A DNA stretch of 64,000 nucleotides, taken from NCBI GenBank assembly GCA_021773055.1, contig JAJFKV010000012.1, positions 62,001 to 126,000 on the forward strand. Direction: 5' to 3'. Within the stretch, counting starts at the first letter, position 1. Each line of letters begins with the position of its first letter. The position numbers and the translations under genes are program-made. Shown in pieces: positions 17,915 to 26,517 of this stretch. The notes below the pieces were generated by a model. The model ran no database searches. It had not been told where the DNA came from and saw only the letters and a program-made list of their open reading frames with translations. Origin of the DNA: Woeseiaceae bacterium (GTDB taxonomy: Bacteria; Pseudomonadota; Gammaproteobacteria; Steroidobacterales; Woeseiaceae).

Positions 17915-19708
17915 TTATCGCACTTTGATTGCGCTGAGTTCTCTGCCGTCATCCGACATGACGTGCGTTGAACAGGCTACGCAGGGATCAAAGCTGTGGA
18001 TGGTGCGCAGTATTTCCAGCGGCTGTTCGGCGTCAGCCATCGGTGTACCCAGCAATGCCGCTTCGTAGGCGCCGATATTGCCGTCCGGGTCCCGGGGTGA
18101 CGCGTTCCAGGTCGTTGGGACGACGCACTGGTAGTTCTCGATCTTGGTATCTTTAATGTGAACCCAGTGTCCCAGTGCTCCTCGCGGCGCTTCGCCGAAG
18201 CCAACACCTTTGACATCGGTTTCCCATGTCGCCGGATCGAACTTCTCCATGTTAGCCGTCGCTGTATCGCCGCTCTTGAGATTCGCCATCAGTTCGCCGA
18301 ATACGTCACGCATCTTGTGCGCACACCAGGACGTTTCCAGTCCGCGAGCCGCCGTACGGCCCAGTGTCGAGAACAACGCGGTGATGGGCAGGTCAAGATC
18401 GTATAGCAGGCCATCGACCTGATCCTTGATGTCTTCCTGACCTCTGGCGTACGCGACCAGGTATCGAGCGAGCGGACCAACCTCCATTGCGTTGCCGCGC
18501 CAGCGAGGGGCCTTGAGCCAGGAGTACTTGCCACCTTCATCGATGTTCTCAATGTTGGTCTTGGTGCCTTTCGTATTCGGACCAAGCTCGAAGTTTGGTT
18601 CAGTGACGCCATCCCACGGATGCAGGCCGATATTGTTATCGGAGTACTGATACCAGGAGTGCGCGATGAACTCCTGCACCTGGTCAGGGTCACGAACATC
18701 GACATCGTGGACTGTGCTCAAGTCGCCATCAAGAATAGCGCCCTGCGGCAGCATCAGGCTCTGATTCGTGTGATTGTTGGCGTACGCCGGAAATTCGCCG
18801 TAAGACATTACGTTCTTGCTCGACAGCCCTCCGCCATATCCCCAGTCTTTGTAGAAAGATGCGATCGCTTTCAGGTCTGGCAGATAAACCTGGTCAGTAA
18901 ACGTAATGGTCTGTTCAATAATGTCCTTAACCATGTTGAGCCAGGTCATGTTGACAGCGCCGACGGCACCGGCATCATCTACGTTGATGGAGCAGGGCAT
19001 GCCGCCAACGACCCAGTTGGGATGTGGGTTGCGGCCACCGAAGATTGTGTGAATCTTGACGATCTCTTTCTGGAAGTCGAGTGCCTCCAGGTAATGAGTT
19101 GTCGCCATAAGATTTGCTTCCGCTGGCAACTTGTACGCGGGACTGCCCCAGTAGGCATTGGCGAAAATCCCCAGCTGGCCGGATTCGACAAATCGACGCA
19201 GCTTATTTTGTACATTGCTGAAATAGCCCGGCGAAGATTTCGGCCATGGACTTATCGATTGTTGAAGTTCAGACGTCGCTTTCGGATCGGCACTTAACGC
19301 GCTGACAACATCAACCCAATCGAGTGCATGCAGATGATAGAAATGGACGATGTGATCATGTGCATATTGCGCGAGCATCATGAGATTACGAATGTGATTG
19401 GCATTCGCCGGAATCTCAATTTTGAGTGCGTCTTCAACAGCGCGGCACGACTGCAGTGCGTGGGCACCAGTACAGACGCCGCAAATACGTTCGGTGAACG
19501 CCCATGCATCGCGTGGGTCCCGGCCCTGCAGAATAAGTTCAAGACCGCGCCACATGCTTCCCGTCGATACGGCGTTTTTGATCACATTGTTTTCATCGAG
19601 ATTTACCTCGATGCGCAAGTGCCCTTCGATGCGGCAGATAGGATCTACGACGACGCGCTGACCGCTGTCGTCCAGTTCAAAGCCGTTTGGCGTAGTTACA
19701 CTAGCCAT
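17915..19708 (-). CDS. hupL: [NiFe] uptake hydrogenase large subunit
   Basis: Catalytic subunit that oxidises H2 at the Ni-Fe(CN)2CO centre in the periplasm. Both nickel-binding motifs are intact: L1 [10 protein letters not shown] (Cys76, Cys79) and L2 DPCVACSTH (Cys576, Cys579) close to the C-terminus. After His582 a 15-residue tail beginning VMSDDGRE follows, which HupD would cleave. The N-terminus [15 protein letters not shown] is typical of group 1 enzymes. The 597-residue length matches HyaB/HoxG/HupL. The start follows GGAGG, and the gene overlaps hupS by 8 bases. It has no signal of its own and would be exported with HupS by the Tat pathway. Confidence 0.97.
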   Translation of the reverse strand: MASVTTPNGFELDDSGQRVVVDPICRIEGHLRIEVNLDENNVIKNAVSTGSMWRGLELILQGRDPRDAWAFTERICGVCTGAHALQSCRAVEDALKIEIPANANHIRNLMMLAQYAHDHIVHFYHLHALDWVDVVSALSADPKATSELQQSISPWPKSSPGYFSNVQNKLRRFVESGQLGIFANAYWGSPAYKLPAEANLMATTHYLEALDFQKEIVKIHTIFGGRNPHPNWVVGGMPCSINVDDAGAVGAVNMTWLNMVKDIIEQTITFTDQVYLPDLKAIASFYKDWGYGGGLSSKNVMSYGEFPAYANNHTNQSLMLPQGAILDGDLSTVHDVDVRDPDQVQEFIAHSWYQYSDNNIGLHPWDGVTEPNFELGPNTKGTKTNIENIDEGGKYSWLKAPRWRGNAMEVGPLARYLVAYARGQEDIKDQVDGLLYDLDLPITALFSTLGRTAARGLETSWCAHKMRDVFGELMANLKSGDTATANMEKFDPATWETDVKGVGFGEAPRGALGHWVHIKDTKIENYQCVVPTTWNASPRDPDGNIGAYEAALLGTPMADAEQPLEILRTIHSFDPCVACSTHVMSDDGRELSAIKVR

Positions 19709-20801
19709 TGGTCACCTCCTCGGATGCCTGCGGTTTTTTTGCTGTGGCTTTTTGGATGACGGTAGCTGCTGCATGCGCTGCAACACCGATAGCAGCTGCG
19801 CCGGCCAGAGTGCCGCCGATCTGGTTGGCAGTTGCTTCTACGTTGCCGGTGACATTCAGGTTGCTAACCGGGCTGTAAAAGCTGCCTTTGTCCCAGAAGT
19901 TATCTTCAGCACAGCCGAGACAGCCGTGTCCGGACTTGACCGGCCATGACAATCCGCCGTTCCACTCAATGGTTGAGCAAGCGTTGTAGGTGGTCGGGCC
20001 TTTGCAGCCCATCTTGTACAAGCAGTAACCTTTGCGCGCTCCCTCATCGTCAAAGCGTTCCACGAACTGACCTGCGTCGAAATGCGGGCGTCGATAGCAC
20101 TTGTCGTGCAGGCGTTGACCGTAGAACATTTTCGGTCGACCCTGTCGGTCAAGGGGAGGCAGACGGCCGAATGCCAGCATGTAGGTAATGACGCCGGTCA
20201 TGACTTCGGCGATAGGCGGACAACCCGGAACTTTTATGATCGGCTTGTCGAGTATCACTTTGTGAATAGGCGTGGCTTTTGTCGGGTTCGGTCGCGCTGC
20301 CTGTACGCAGCCCCATGATGCGCACGAGCCCCAGGCGATAATGGCTTTGCAATGATCGGCCATGTAACGCAATTTCTCGACGTACGGCTTGCCGGCCTGT
20401 ATGCAATACATACCGTCTTCATTCAGCGGCGGATTGCCCTCGCAGGCCAGGATGAATTCACCGTCGTATTTTTCGACCGTTTGCTGCAACAGTTCTTCAG
20501 CCTGGTGGCCGGCGGCTGCCATCAGGGTGTCGTCGTAGTCCAGGGAAATCATCGATAACACGACGTCACCTGCCAGCGGATTGCCGGAACGGATAAAGGA
20601 TTCGGTGCAGCAAGTGCACTCCAAACCGTGCAGCCAGATAACCGGTGTGCGTGGCTTGGTTTCAAGCGCGTGGGCGATACGACCGGCGAACTCGGGACCC
20701 AGTCCCAGTCCGGCAGCAGTCAGGCTACAAAATTTCAGGAAGCTTCGACGCGTGATGCCGTGTCGTCGCATTACCTCGTAGAATGTCTCGTGGGCGGACA
20801 T
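19701..20801 (-). CDS. hupS: [NiFe] uptake hydrogenase small subunit, oxygen-tolerant type
   Basis: Iron-sulphur subunit that relays electrons from the active site to cytochrome b. It carries a Tat signal (ITRRSFLKF, residues 16-24) and would be cleaved before LETKPR at about residue 46. The cluster ligands include ECTCC (Cys62, Cys64, Cys65) and GSCASWGC (Cys160, Cys165). In mature numbering these are 17, 19, 20, 115 and 120, exactly the positions that hold a proximal [4Fe-3S] cluster in oxygen-tolerant enzymes. Oxygen-sensitive relatives have Gly at 19 and 120. A C-terminal hydrophobic helix ([21 protein letters not shown]) anchors it to the membrane. It is the first gene of the minus-strand operon. 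ATG 20799-20801 follows GGGGAG; a start eight codons earlier is possible but less likely. Confidence 0.97.
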   Translation of the reverse strand: MSAHETFYEVMRRHGITRRSFLKFCSLTAAGLGLGPEFAGRIAHALETKPRTPVIWLHGLECTCCTESFIRSGNPLAGDVVLSMISLDYDDTLMAAAGHQAEELLQQTVEKYDGEFILACEGNPPLNEDGMYCIQAGKPYVEKLRYMADHCKAIIAWGSCASWGCVQAARPNPTKATPIHKVILDKPIIKVPGCPPIAEVMTGVITYMLAFGRLPPLDRQGRPKMFYGQRLHDKCYRRPHFDAGQFVERFDDEGARKGYCLYKMGCKGPTTYNACSTIEWNGGLSWPVKSGHGCLGCAEDNFWDKGSFYSPVSNLNVTGNVEATANQIGGTLAGAAAIGVAAHAAATVIQKATAKKPQASEEVTNG

Positions 20802-21026
20802 AACAACTCTCCCCTGTGGCGGCATGCATTAGGGCTGGTTGTCTGTCGGAATATTCTCTTGCACTTCCTTGTGACCGCGTTCCTCCATATCCGGGACATG
20901 ACCACGCAGCTTGATGAATAGTGCTATCCCAAGCGATTTTTCGGCATCGTGGTAGATACCTACAAATTGCACCGCTACAATGCTCGGCCCCACAGCAGAA
21001 CCCGACGACAGGAAGAGCTTCCAGAC

Positions 21027-21851
21027 ATGAGCGCCAAATCAGCGAATAAGAACCAGACGATGGCACAAAATGCCGACATCCATGAGCTGTATGAATTGTC
21101 AGTGCAGAACGTTGAAAATGAAGTCGAGTTCATGCAGACCACTTTCAAGTCGCTGACCGGCCGCACTGCGTACCTTTTTAGAGAGGACTTCTGTGGCACA
21201 GCGAGTGCCGCCTGCCAGTGGGTGCGGCAGGGTAAGGAATACCAGGCGATAGGCGTCGATATTGAGCCGTCGGTACTCGAGTGGGGCCGCAAGAATCGCA
21301 TCAGCAAGCTGGATACGGAGGACCAGGCACGAGTCAGTTTGATCGAATCCGATGTCATGACCGTGGAAACGCCAAAAGCCGATTTGCTCGCAGCATTCAA
21401 TTTCAGCTATTTCATTTTCGATACGCGCGAGTCATTACGGACGTACTTCAAGTGTGCATATGAAGCCATAAAAGATGACGGCGTTTTCTTTTGCGACATG
21501 TTTGGCGGCCCTGAGGCGCAGGAAGAGACCAAAGAGAAAACCAGGCACAAGAAGCACGGCTTCTCATACATTTGGCACCAGGCCAGGTTTCATCCGGTTA
21601 CGAACTTCATTCGCTGCCACATTCATTTCAAATTCAAGGATGGCTCTAAAATCAAGAAGGCCTTCACGTACGAGTGGCGTTTGTGGTCTGCACCGGAGCT
21701 GCGTGAGCTGCTGCTCGAGGCCGGCTTCCGCAAAGCGACGGTTTACTGGGAAGGCGAGGATGAGGACGGCGAGGGCAACGGTGAATTTGCGCCAGATGAG
21801 AACGGCGAGGCCGATCTTGCGTGGATAGCGTACATCATCGCTGAAAAATAG
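21027..21851 (+). CDS. Class I SAM-dependent methyltransferase
   Basis: Predicted cytoplasmic methyltransferase of unknown substrate, 274 residues from ATG 21027 (AGGAAGAG upstream). A further in-frame GTG at 20949 lacks an RBS. Motif I is divergent but visible as YLFREDFCGTASAACQWVRQGKEYQAIGVDIEPSVLEWG, where GVDIEPS ends in the acidic SAM-ribose ligand. Later segments DLLAAFNFSYFIFDTRESLRTYF and CAYEAIKDDGVFFCDMFGGPEA correspond to motifs IV and VI. The C-terminus is very acidic (EGEDEDGEGNGEFAPDENGE). It is divergent from hupS and upstream of the cyclase gene. No neighbour hints at its target. Confidence 0.75.
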   Translation: MSAKSANKNQTMAQNADIHELYELSVQNVENEVEFMQTTFKSLTGRTAYLFREDFCGTASAACQWVRQGKEYQAIGVDIEPSVLEWGRKNRISKLDTEDQARVSLIESDVMTVETPKADLLAAFNFSYFIFDTRESLRTYFKCAYEAIKDDGVFFCDMFGGPEAQEETKEKTRHKKHGFSYIWHQARFHPVTNFIRCHIHFKFKDGSKIKKAFTYEWRLWSAPELRELLLEAGFRKATVYWEGEDEDGEGNGEFAPDENGEADLAWIAYIIAEK

Positions 21852-21882
21852 TAGTATTATTAGCCGCTTGACGCATTAAGTT

Positions 21883-22791
21883 ATGGGCCGTGTTATGGCA
21901 AAAGATCTTGAAGTAGCAATTGTGTTTGCTGACGTTGTCGGCAGTACACAGCTGTACGACAAGTTCGGCGATACCAAGGCCAGCGAAACAGTCGCAGCCT
22001 GTCTTGAGATCATGAAAGACGCGACTTTTCAGTTCAACGGCACCGTCATCAAGACGATCGGCGACGAAGTCATGTCGACCTTCGAGACAGTGGACGAGGC
22101 AATGGGTGCGTCGGTCATGATGCAGACGCGCATTTCGGCTCATGGCAAGAAAGAAGGCGGCATTCCCGTTGCGATTCGCATTGGTTGTCACTATGGACCG
22201 GTAGTGCAGGAACAGAACGACATTTTCGGTGCTGCCGTGCATACCGCGAACCGCATGACTTCGCAGGCTAAAGCCAGGCAAATCGTAATTTCGGGATTTA
22301 CTGTCGAAAATATGAGCCCGGAGCTGCGAAATCAGTCGCGGCAGATTGATGTGGCGACGGTGCGTGGGCGAATAGATGAAGTCGCGTTGTTCGAACTCGT
22401 CTGGCAGCCAGACGAGGCGACCAGCATGTTGCCGACCATTGAGTGGGAAAGCAAAGGCCGCAGGGCGTCGAAGTTGTTAATAAATTTCAAAGATTCGACG
22501 GTCGAGGTGTCGGATCAGCGTAAGAGCATCAATCTCGGCAGGGCAGACGACAATGATGTCGTCGTCAAAGGCAACCTGATCTCACGCATTCACGCCAAAA
22601 TTGAAATGCGGCGAGGCAAGTTTGTACTGGTTGACCAAAGTACCAATGGCACGTTTTTGCAGAATGTGCAGGGACAGGAGATGCTGGTGCGCCGAGATTC
22701 CACTGAACTGGGCAACGAAGGCACGATCGGGCTCGGTCGAGCCGAAGAACCAGGCTCATCGCTGGCGATTTATTACAAGACTATTGAGTAG
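21883..22791 (+). CDS. Class III adenylate cyclase with C-terminal FHA domain
   Basis: Predicted soluble nucleotidyl cyclase making cAMP, 302 residues. The N-terminal catalytic domain (about 8-175) has metal ligands Asp17 (FADVVGST) and Asp61 (TIGDEVMSTF), adenine-selecting Lys57, and Asp113 in NDIFG. The transition-state arginine Arg124 is present. The usual Asn (V-N-x-A-x-R) is His120 in VHTANRM, an odd substitution. The FHA domain (about 195-300) has INLGRADDNDVV, SRIHAKIE and STNGTF, which binds phosphothreonine peptides. This suggests control by a Ser/Thr kinase, though no kinase is in the window. ATG 21895 is an equally possible start. It converges on pckG. Confidence 0.88.
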   Translation: MGRVMAKDLEVAIVFADVVGSTQLYDKFGDTKASETVAACLEIMKDATFQFNGTVIKTIGDEVMSTFETVDEAMGASVMMQTRISAHGKKEGGIPVAIRIGCHYGPVVQEQNDIFGAAVHTANRMTSQAKARQIVISGFTVENMSPELRNQSRQIDVATVRGRIDEVALFELVWQPDEATSMLPTIEWESKGRRASKLLINFKDSTVEVSDQRKSINLGRADDNDVVVKGNLISRIHAKIEMRRGKFVLVDQSTNGTFLQNVQGQEMLVRRDSTELGNEGTIGLGRAEEPGSSLAIYYKTIE

Positions 22792-22792
22792 A

Positions 22793-22820
22793 GGTAAGAG
22801 CGCGCGGGGCGCGCTCCTAC
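22793..22820. repeat. REP-like GC-rich hairpin between the cyclase gene and pckG
   Basis: GAGCGCGC (22798-22805), loop GGG, GCGCGCTC (22809-22816) is a perfect 8-base stem. No T-run follows on either strand. Read on the minus strand it begins GTAGGAGCGCGC, the form of the dispersed REP palindromes of pseudomonads and relatives. A similar unit lies before accA. It may also act as a bidirectional transcript end, since the flanking genes converge. Confidence 0.5.
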
Positions 22821-24559
22821 GATAGTGCTTTGGCAATAATTTGTTGTTGCTGGCGCAGGGCATCCGGGAGGCGGTCGCCATAGCTTTCCAGGTATTCGCC
22901 GATGGAGTCCAGTTCTGCACGCCATTGCGCACGATCGATCGATGTTAGCGCTTCGAGTGCCTCAGGGCTGACGTCGAGATCTGTTGTGTTGATGTCTTCC
23001 GGGTGAGGCAGGAAACCGATCGGGGATTCGTAAGCGCCGGCGCGCCCTTCGCAGCGCTCAATAATCCATTCCAGCACTCGCAGGTTCTCACCGAAGCCAG
23101 GCCACAGGAAGTCACCTTCAACATTTTGGCGAAACCAGTTCACGTGGAAAATCTTCGGCAGATGCTCCAGGCGCTCACCGAACCCCAGCCAGTGCGACCA
23201 GTAATCGGCAAAGTTATAACCACAAAACGGCTTCATTGCCATTGGGTCGCGGCGAACAACACCGACTTCACCGACGTTTGCGGCAGTGGTCTCTGATGCC
23301 ACGCCAGCGCCCACCAGAACCCCGTGTTCCCAGCTTTTCGCTTCGTAAACCAGTGGTGCCAGCTCTTTACGGCGCCCACCAAATACGATGGCCGAAATCG
23401 GTACGCCTTCTGGCGCATCGGCAAGGTCGGAATGGCAGGGGTTGTTGGTCGCTGCAACGGTGAATCTTGAATTCGGGTGAGCCGCTTTGCCGTTGCTGGC
23501 GTCGTAGTCACGGCCTTGCCAATCCTTTGCTGGTGTGCCGTCTTTCTTGCCCTCCCACCAAGGCGCATTGTCATCGGTAGTTGCGACGTTGGTGAAGATC
23601 GTATCGTGCATGATCATGTCGTAGGCGTTCTTGTTAGTCGTCTCGTTGGTACCCGGTACGACGCCGAAATATCCCGATTCAGGGTTGATCGCACGTAATT
23701 TCCCGTCCGGGTCGGGGTGCAACCATGCGATGTCATCGCCGAGCGTCCAGACTCTCCAGCCAGCGAGCGATTCAGGCGGGATCAACATCGCGAGGTTGGT
23801 CTTGCCACAGGCTGATGGGAACGCGCAGGCGACGTAATGCACTGCGCCTTCAGGGCTCTCGAGGCCAACGATTAACATATGCTCAGCCAGCCAACCTTCC
23901 TGACGTGCCTGGTAGCTTGCTATCCGCAACGCATGGCATTTTTTGCCCAACAGCGCATTTCCGCCATAGCCGGAACCGATGCTCTTGATGCTGAGTTCAT
24001 CCGGGAAGTGCATGATCAGGCGACGCTCCGGGTCCAGATCACCTGTGGAGTGCTGGCCCTTGACAAAAACACCTTCATTTTCAATGCGTTCCAGTGCTTT
24101 TGCACCCATTCGTGTCATTAGTTTCATGTTTGCGACAACGTAGACACTGTCGGTAATCTCGACACCGCAACGCGAGTAGGGCGAGCCGATCGGTCCCATG
24201 CAATACGGGATGACATACATTGTCCGGCCCTTCATGCAGCCGTCGAATAATGCATCGACGCGGGCGTGCCCGTCGGAAGGTTTCATCCAGTGATTATTCG
24301 GTCCGGCGTCTTTTTCATCGTCTGTGCAGACGAATGTCAGGTGTTCGACACGGGCGACGTCGTTCGGGTCCGAACGATGCAGATAGCAATTCGGATATTG
24401 CTCCTGATTCAAGGTGGTGAGTGTGCCGTCGGAGAGCATTTTCTCGATCATTTCCTGGTATTCGGCATCGGTGCCTGTGCACCAGTGGATAGCATCAGGC
24501 TGAGTTTGGGCTGCAACCTGGTCTACCCAGGATTGCAAAGCCGATAACTTGGTCGTCAT
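22817..24559 (-). CDS. pckG: Phosphoenolpyruvate carboxykinase (GTP)
   Basis: Gluconeogenic enzyme converting oxaloacetate and GTP to PEP, GDP and CO2. It belongs to the GTP-using family, not the ATP-using PckA of enteric bacteria. The P-loop with active-site cysteine is FPSACGKTN (residues 247-255). Other landmarks are the substrate loop YVIPYCMGPIGSPYSRCGVEITDS, the metal/nucleotide segment WTLGDDIAWLHPDPDG, and FGGRRKELAPLVYEA. The 580 residues are slightly below the usual 600-620. It is a monocistronic gene converging on the cyclase gene. A TATAAT sits on the minus strand about 67 bases upstream. Confidence 0.96.
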   Translation of the reverse strand: MTTKLSALQSWVDQVAAQTQPDAIHWCTGTDAEYQEMIEKMLSDGTLTTLNQEQYPNCYLHRSDPNDVARVEHLTFVCTDDEKDAGPNNHWMKPSDGHARVDALFDGCMKGRTMYVIPYCMGPIGSPYSRCGVEITDSVYVVANMKLMTRMGAKALERIENEGVFVKGQHSTGDLDPERRLIMHFPDELSIKSIGSGYGGNALLGKKCHALRIASYQARQEGWLAEHMLIVGLESPEGAVHYVACAFPSACGKTNLAMLIPPESLAGWRVWTLGDDIAWLHPDPDGKLRAINPESGYFGVVPGTNETTNKNAYDMIMHDTIFTNVATTDDNAPWWEGKKDGTPAKDWQGRDYDASNGKAAHPNSRFTVAATNNPCHSDLADAPEGVPISAIVFGGRRKELAPLVYEAKSWEHGVLVGAGVASETTAANVGEVGVVRRDPMAMKPFCGYNFADYWSHWLGFGERLEHLPKIFHVNWFRQNVEGDFLWPGFGENLRVLEWIIERCEGRAGAYESPIGFLPHPEDINTTDLDVSPEALEALTSIDRAQWRAELDSIGEYLESYGDRLPDALRQQQQIIAKALS

Positions 24560-24625
24560 TGAGAGGATCTCTGTGTGGATTGCCGAATCTTGTGGACGGT
24601 TTCATCCGTCACAATCAGGTGGCGC

Positions 24626-24631
24626 ATTATA
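24626..24631 (-). promoter_or_regulatory. Predicted -10 element of pckG
   Basis: A perfect TATAAT on the minus strand, 67 bases upstream of the pckG ATG. The hexamer 17 bases further upstream is ACTGCT, which is a poor -35, so the promoter may need an activator. The CRP-like sites at 24781-24819 are about 160-190 bases upstream of the expected start, too far for direct class I or II activation. Confidence 0.45.
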
Positions 24632-24780
24632 CTTATCCGACGTCAAAAAGCAGTACTCAGACACAGCCTTCGAGCGCCTCTTCTGCCACATAAGCACGCG
24701 ATCCGCAGTTTGGCGCCGCACAAAACGACTATTGTCCAATCGGAAAGTCTTCCAGCCCTTTAGCAGAGCCAATTCCGCGA

Positions 24781-24796
24781 TGTGATACACGTCACA
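24781..24796. promoter_or_regulatory. CRP-family operator, site 1
   Basis: TGTGATACACGTCACA is a perfect TGTGA-N6-TCACA, the consensus of CRP, Vfr and Clp regulators. Its centre is 23 bases upstream of the centre of site 2. If transcription of the downstream surface cluster starts near 24853, this site is centred at about -64.5. Confidence 0.65.
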
Positions 24797-24803
24797 GTTC
24801 AAG

Positions 24804-24819
24804 TGTGAGAGCAGTCACA
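24804..24819. promoter_or_regulatory. CRP-family operator, site 2
   Basis: TGTGAGAGCAGTCACA is a second perfect TGTGA-N6-TCACA. A GATTAT at 24841-24846 could serve as -10. The implied start near 24853 puts this site at about -41.5, the position of a class II CRP-activated promoter. The promoter call is inference; the two operators are directly visible. Confidence 0.65.
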
Positions 24820-24941
24820 GTACGGCCATAAATACGCCGAGATTATGGCAACTCAGCAAGGTTTCGCGGAGATTCACTATCAATGAGTTGCCACGCGCAA
24901 TGAGCGCGCGTCTGGCATGTGGGTCGACCAACAACATTGCA

Positions 24942-25976
24942 ATGAAGGCGATGGCTTTGGCCAAAAACGGGTGGGTGACAATCAGGCTTGGAATCAGCGT
25001 GCTCGCGCGAGTTGGCGTGTGCTTCGCTGCGACTGTGTTTTGGCAGAACGCGTTGGCCGCAGGCACCGCCGTTGGCACGATTATCCAAAACACGGCGACG
25101 ATCGATTTCAATCGCGGCGGTATCGCTGAAACGGCAACGTCGAACACCATAACCCTGACCGTCGCTGAACGTCTGGACGTCATTGTGACGCCGCAACCCG
25201 GGCAGGTAATCGTTTCTGCGGCAGCCGTGAACCAGGCGTTGTTGTTTACGGTCACAAATCTCGGCAACGGCACCGAAACAATGCTGCTGGCCATCAACAG
25301 CATACTGGGCGGTGACGACTTCGATCCGTTGCCGGTCCTGCCAACCTCAATCTTTTTCGATTCTGACTCGAGCGGCGATTTCAACACTGGTGACCTTGCA
25401 TACACAGCAGGGGTAAATGACCCGGTGCTACTTGCCGACGAGTCGGTTGACGTGTTTCTGCTGAATGATATTCCCGGTGTACTGGTCAACGGCAATGTTG
25501 GCCGTAGCGAGCTCAGCGCGAACGCGGTAACGGGCAGTGGCAGCCCGGGCGACGTTTTTGCGGGCCTTGGCGATGGCGGAGCTGACGCGGTAGTCGGCGC
25601 TACCGGCGCTCTGGAAACCCGGTTCGGTGAATACGTTGTGCAGGACGTCGCACTAAGCGTCGTAAAAGCCCAGTCAATTCTTGATCCGAATGGCGGCGTC
25701 GAGCCGATTGTTGGGGCAACCATTACGTACACGGTCACGGTCGAGGTTCTGAGTGCCGGAACAGCGACCACAAGCTACATAAGCGACCCGATCCCAACGT
25801 GGTCCAGCTTCGTACCCGGCAGCATCACGCTGAACGGGGTGAGCATTTCTGACGCGACGGATGCCGATACCGGGGAGTTCGATATCTCCGTGACGCCGAC
25901 CGTCGTCGTGCGTTTAGGCGATCTGGTGCAGGCAGACGGGGTTCAGACACTGGTCTTCCAGGTAACGATCGATTGA
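24942..25976 (+). CDS. Exported DUF11-type protein, first of surface cluster
   Basis: Predicted secreted protein of 344 residues and unknown function. From ATG 24942 a long signal peptide is seen (hydrophobic LGISVLARVGVCFAATVFW, cleavage near NALA-AGT). The mature part opens GTAVGTIIQNTATIDF...SNTITLTVAE, a motif shared with the proteins at 26561 and 27697. The rest is rich in T, V, D and G with few charged basic residues, typical of beta-sandwich repeats. The C-terminal third (VQDVALSVVKAQSILDPNGG...GATITYTVTVEVLS) is DUF11-like. Earlier in-frame starts (TTG 24888, ATG 24900) would lengthen the N-terminus before the signal. It probably heads the cluster under the tandem CRP sites. Confidence 0.72.
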   Translation: MKAMALAKNGWVTIRLGISVLARVGVCFAATVFWQNALAAGTAVGTIIQNTATIDFNRGGIAETATSNTITLTVAERLDVIVTPQPGQVIVSAAAVNQALLFTVTNLGNGTETMLLAINSILGGDDFDPLPVLPTSIFFDSDSSGDFNTGDLAYTAGVNDPVLLADESVDVFLLNDIPGVLVNGNVGRSELSANAVTGSGSPGDVFAGLGDGGADAVVGATGALETRFGEYVVQDVALSVVKAQSILDPNGGVEPIVGATITYTVTVEVLSAGTATTSYISDPIPTWSSFVPGSITLNGVSISDATDADTGEFDISVTPTVVVRLGDLVQADGVQTLVFQVTID

Positions 25977-26011
25977 TTTTAATTTTGAGCGAGTTGAGCG
26001 AGGAACTAACT

Positions 26012-26488
26012 ATGAAAGTTTTGATGAGCATGATTTTGGTGATGTTGGCTTTTTCTGCCTTTGGACAGGAAACACAGCGTCTGGATGTCAGCACCGTAGT
26101 TCAGAAGGAGGAGTCCTTCATTAACGACGCCGGTGAGGAAAAGACGCGGCTTGTTGCCGCTGAGTCGGTTACGCCGGGCGAGACGGTCTTTTACACCATC
26201 ACCTTCAAGAATATTGGCGACGAGTCTGCCGACAACGTCGTAATCACGAACCCCATTGCCGAGAGCCTCGTATACATCGACGGCTCAGCTTTTGGGCCGG
26301 GAGCTGAAATCGAGTTCTCTGTTGACAGTGGCAAGACTTATGGCAGGGCGAGTGACTTGACAGTGGCAGAAGACGGCACAACACGTGCCGCCGAGAACAA
26401 AGACTTCACGCATGTTCGTTGGGTCATGCAAGGAAATCTCGCAGCTGGCGCGCAGGGTACTGCACGGTTTGCTGCGGTTTTGCAATGA
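26012..26488 (+). CDS. Small exported single-domain DUF11 protein
   Basis: 158 residues from ATG 26012, preceded by AGGA at 8-base spacing. A classic signal peptide (MKVLMSMILVMLAFSAFG) is followed by one DUF11-like beta-sandwich: SVTPGETVFYTITFKNIGDESADNVVITNPIAESLVYIDGSA and later THVRWVMQGNLAAGAQGTARFAAVLQ. That is the usual DUF11 pattern of a GDxVxYTIxxxNxG core and an IP-x-x-x-x-Y strand. It has no membrane anchor or sorting signal and would be free in the periplasm or outside. It follows the first protein by 35 bases and is followed by a strong terminator. Confidence 0.75.
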   Translation: MKVLMSMILVMLAFSAFGQETQRLDVSTVVQKEESFINDAGEEKTRLVAAESVTPGETVFYTITFKNIGDESADNVVITNPIAESLVYIDGSAFGPGAEIEFSVDSGKTYGRASDLTVAEDGTTRAAENKDFTHVRWVMQGNLAAGAQGTARFAAVLQ

Positions 26489-26517
26489 AGGGCTGAACGT
26501 AGTCCTTCGCTTGGGTG

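Larger units (their letters stand above)
24560..24941. other. Divergent intergenic region between pckG and the surface-protein cluster
   Basis: 382 bases without a convincing gene. It contains the pckG -10 element at 24626-24631, the two CRP-like sites at 24781-24819, and a GATTAT at 24841-24846. The GATTAT would be the -10 of a plus-strand promoter. The stretch 24883-24941 could alternatively encode a longer N-terminus of the next gene, but no RBS supports those starts. Confidence 0.5.

Noticed and set aside
22798..22816. Intrinsic terminator for the cyclase gene and pckG
   Set aside because: The stem is strong but no T-run follows on either strand. The GTAGGAGC head fits a REP-type unit better.
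24781..24819. CRP sites as direct activators of pckG
   Set aside because: They lie about 160-190 bases upstream of the best pckG -10, outside class I/II positions. The plus-strand geometry is much better.
24815..25771. 318-codon open frame on the minus strand opposite the first DUF11 gene
   Set aside because: The translation is a Ser/Thr/Pro-rich low-complexity antisense of a signal-peptide-bearing gene and has no recognisable domain.
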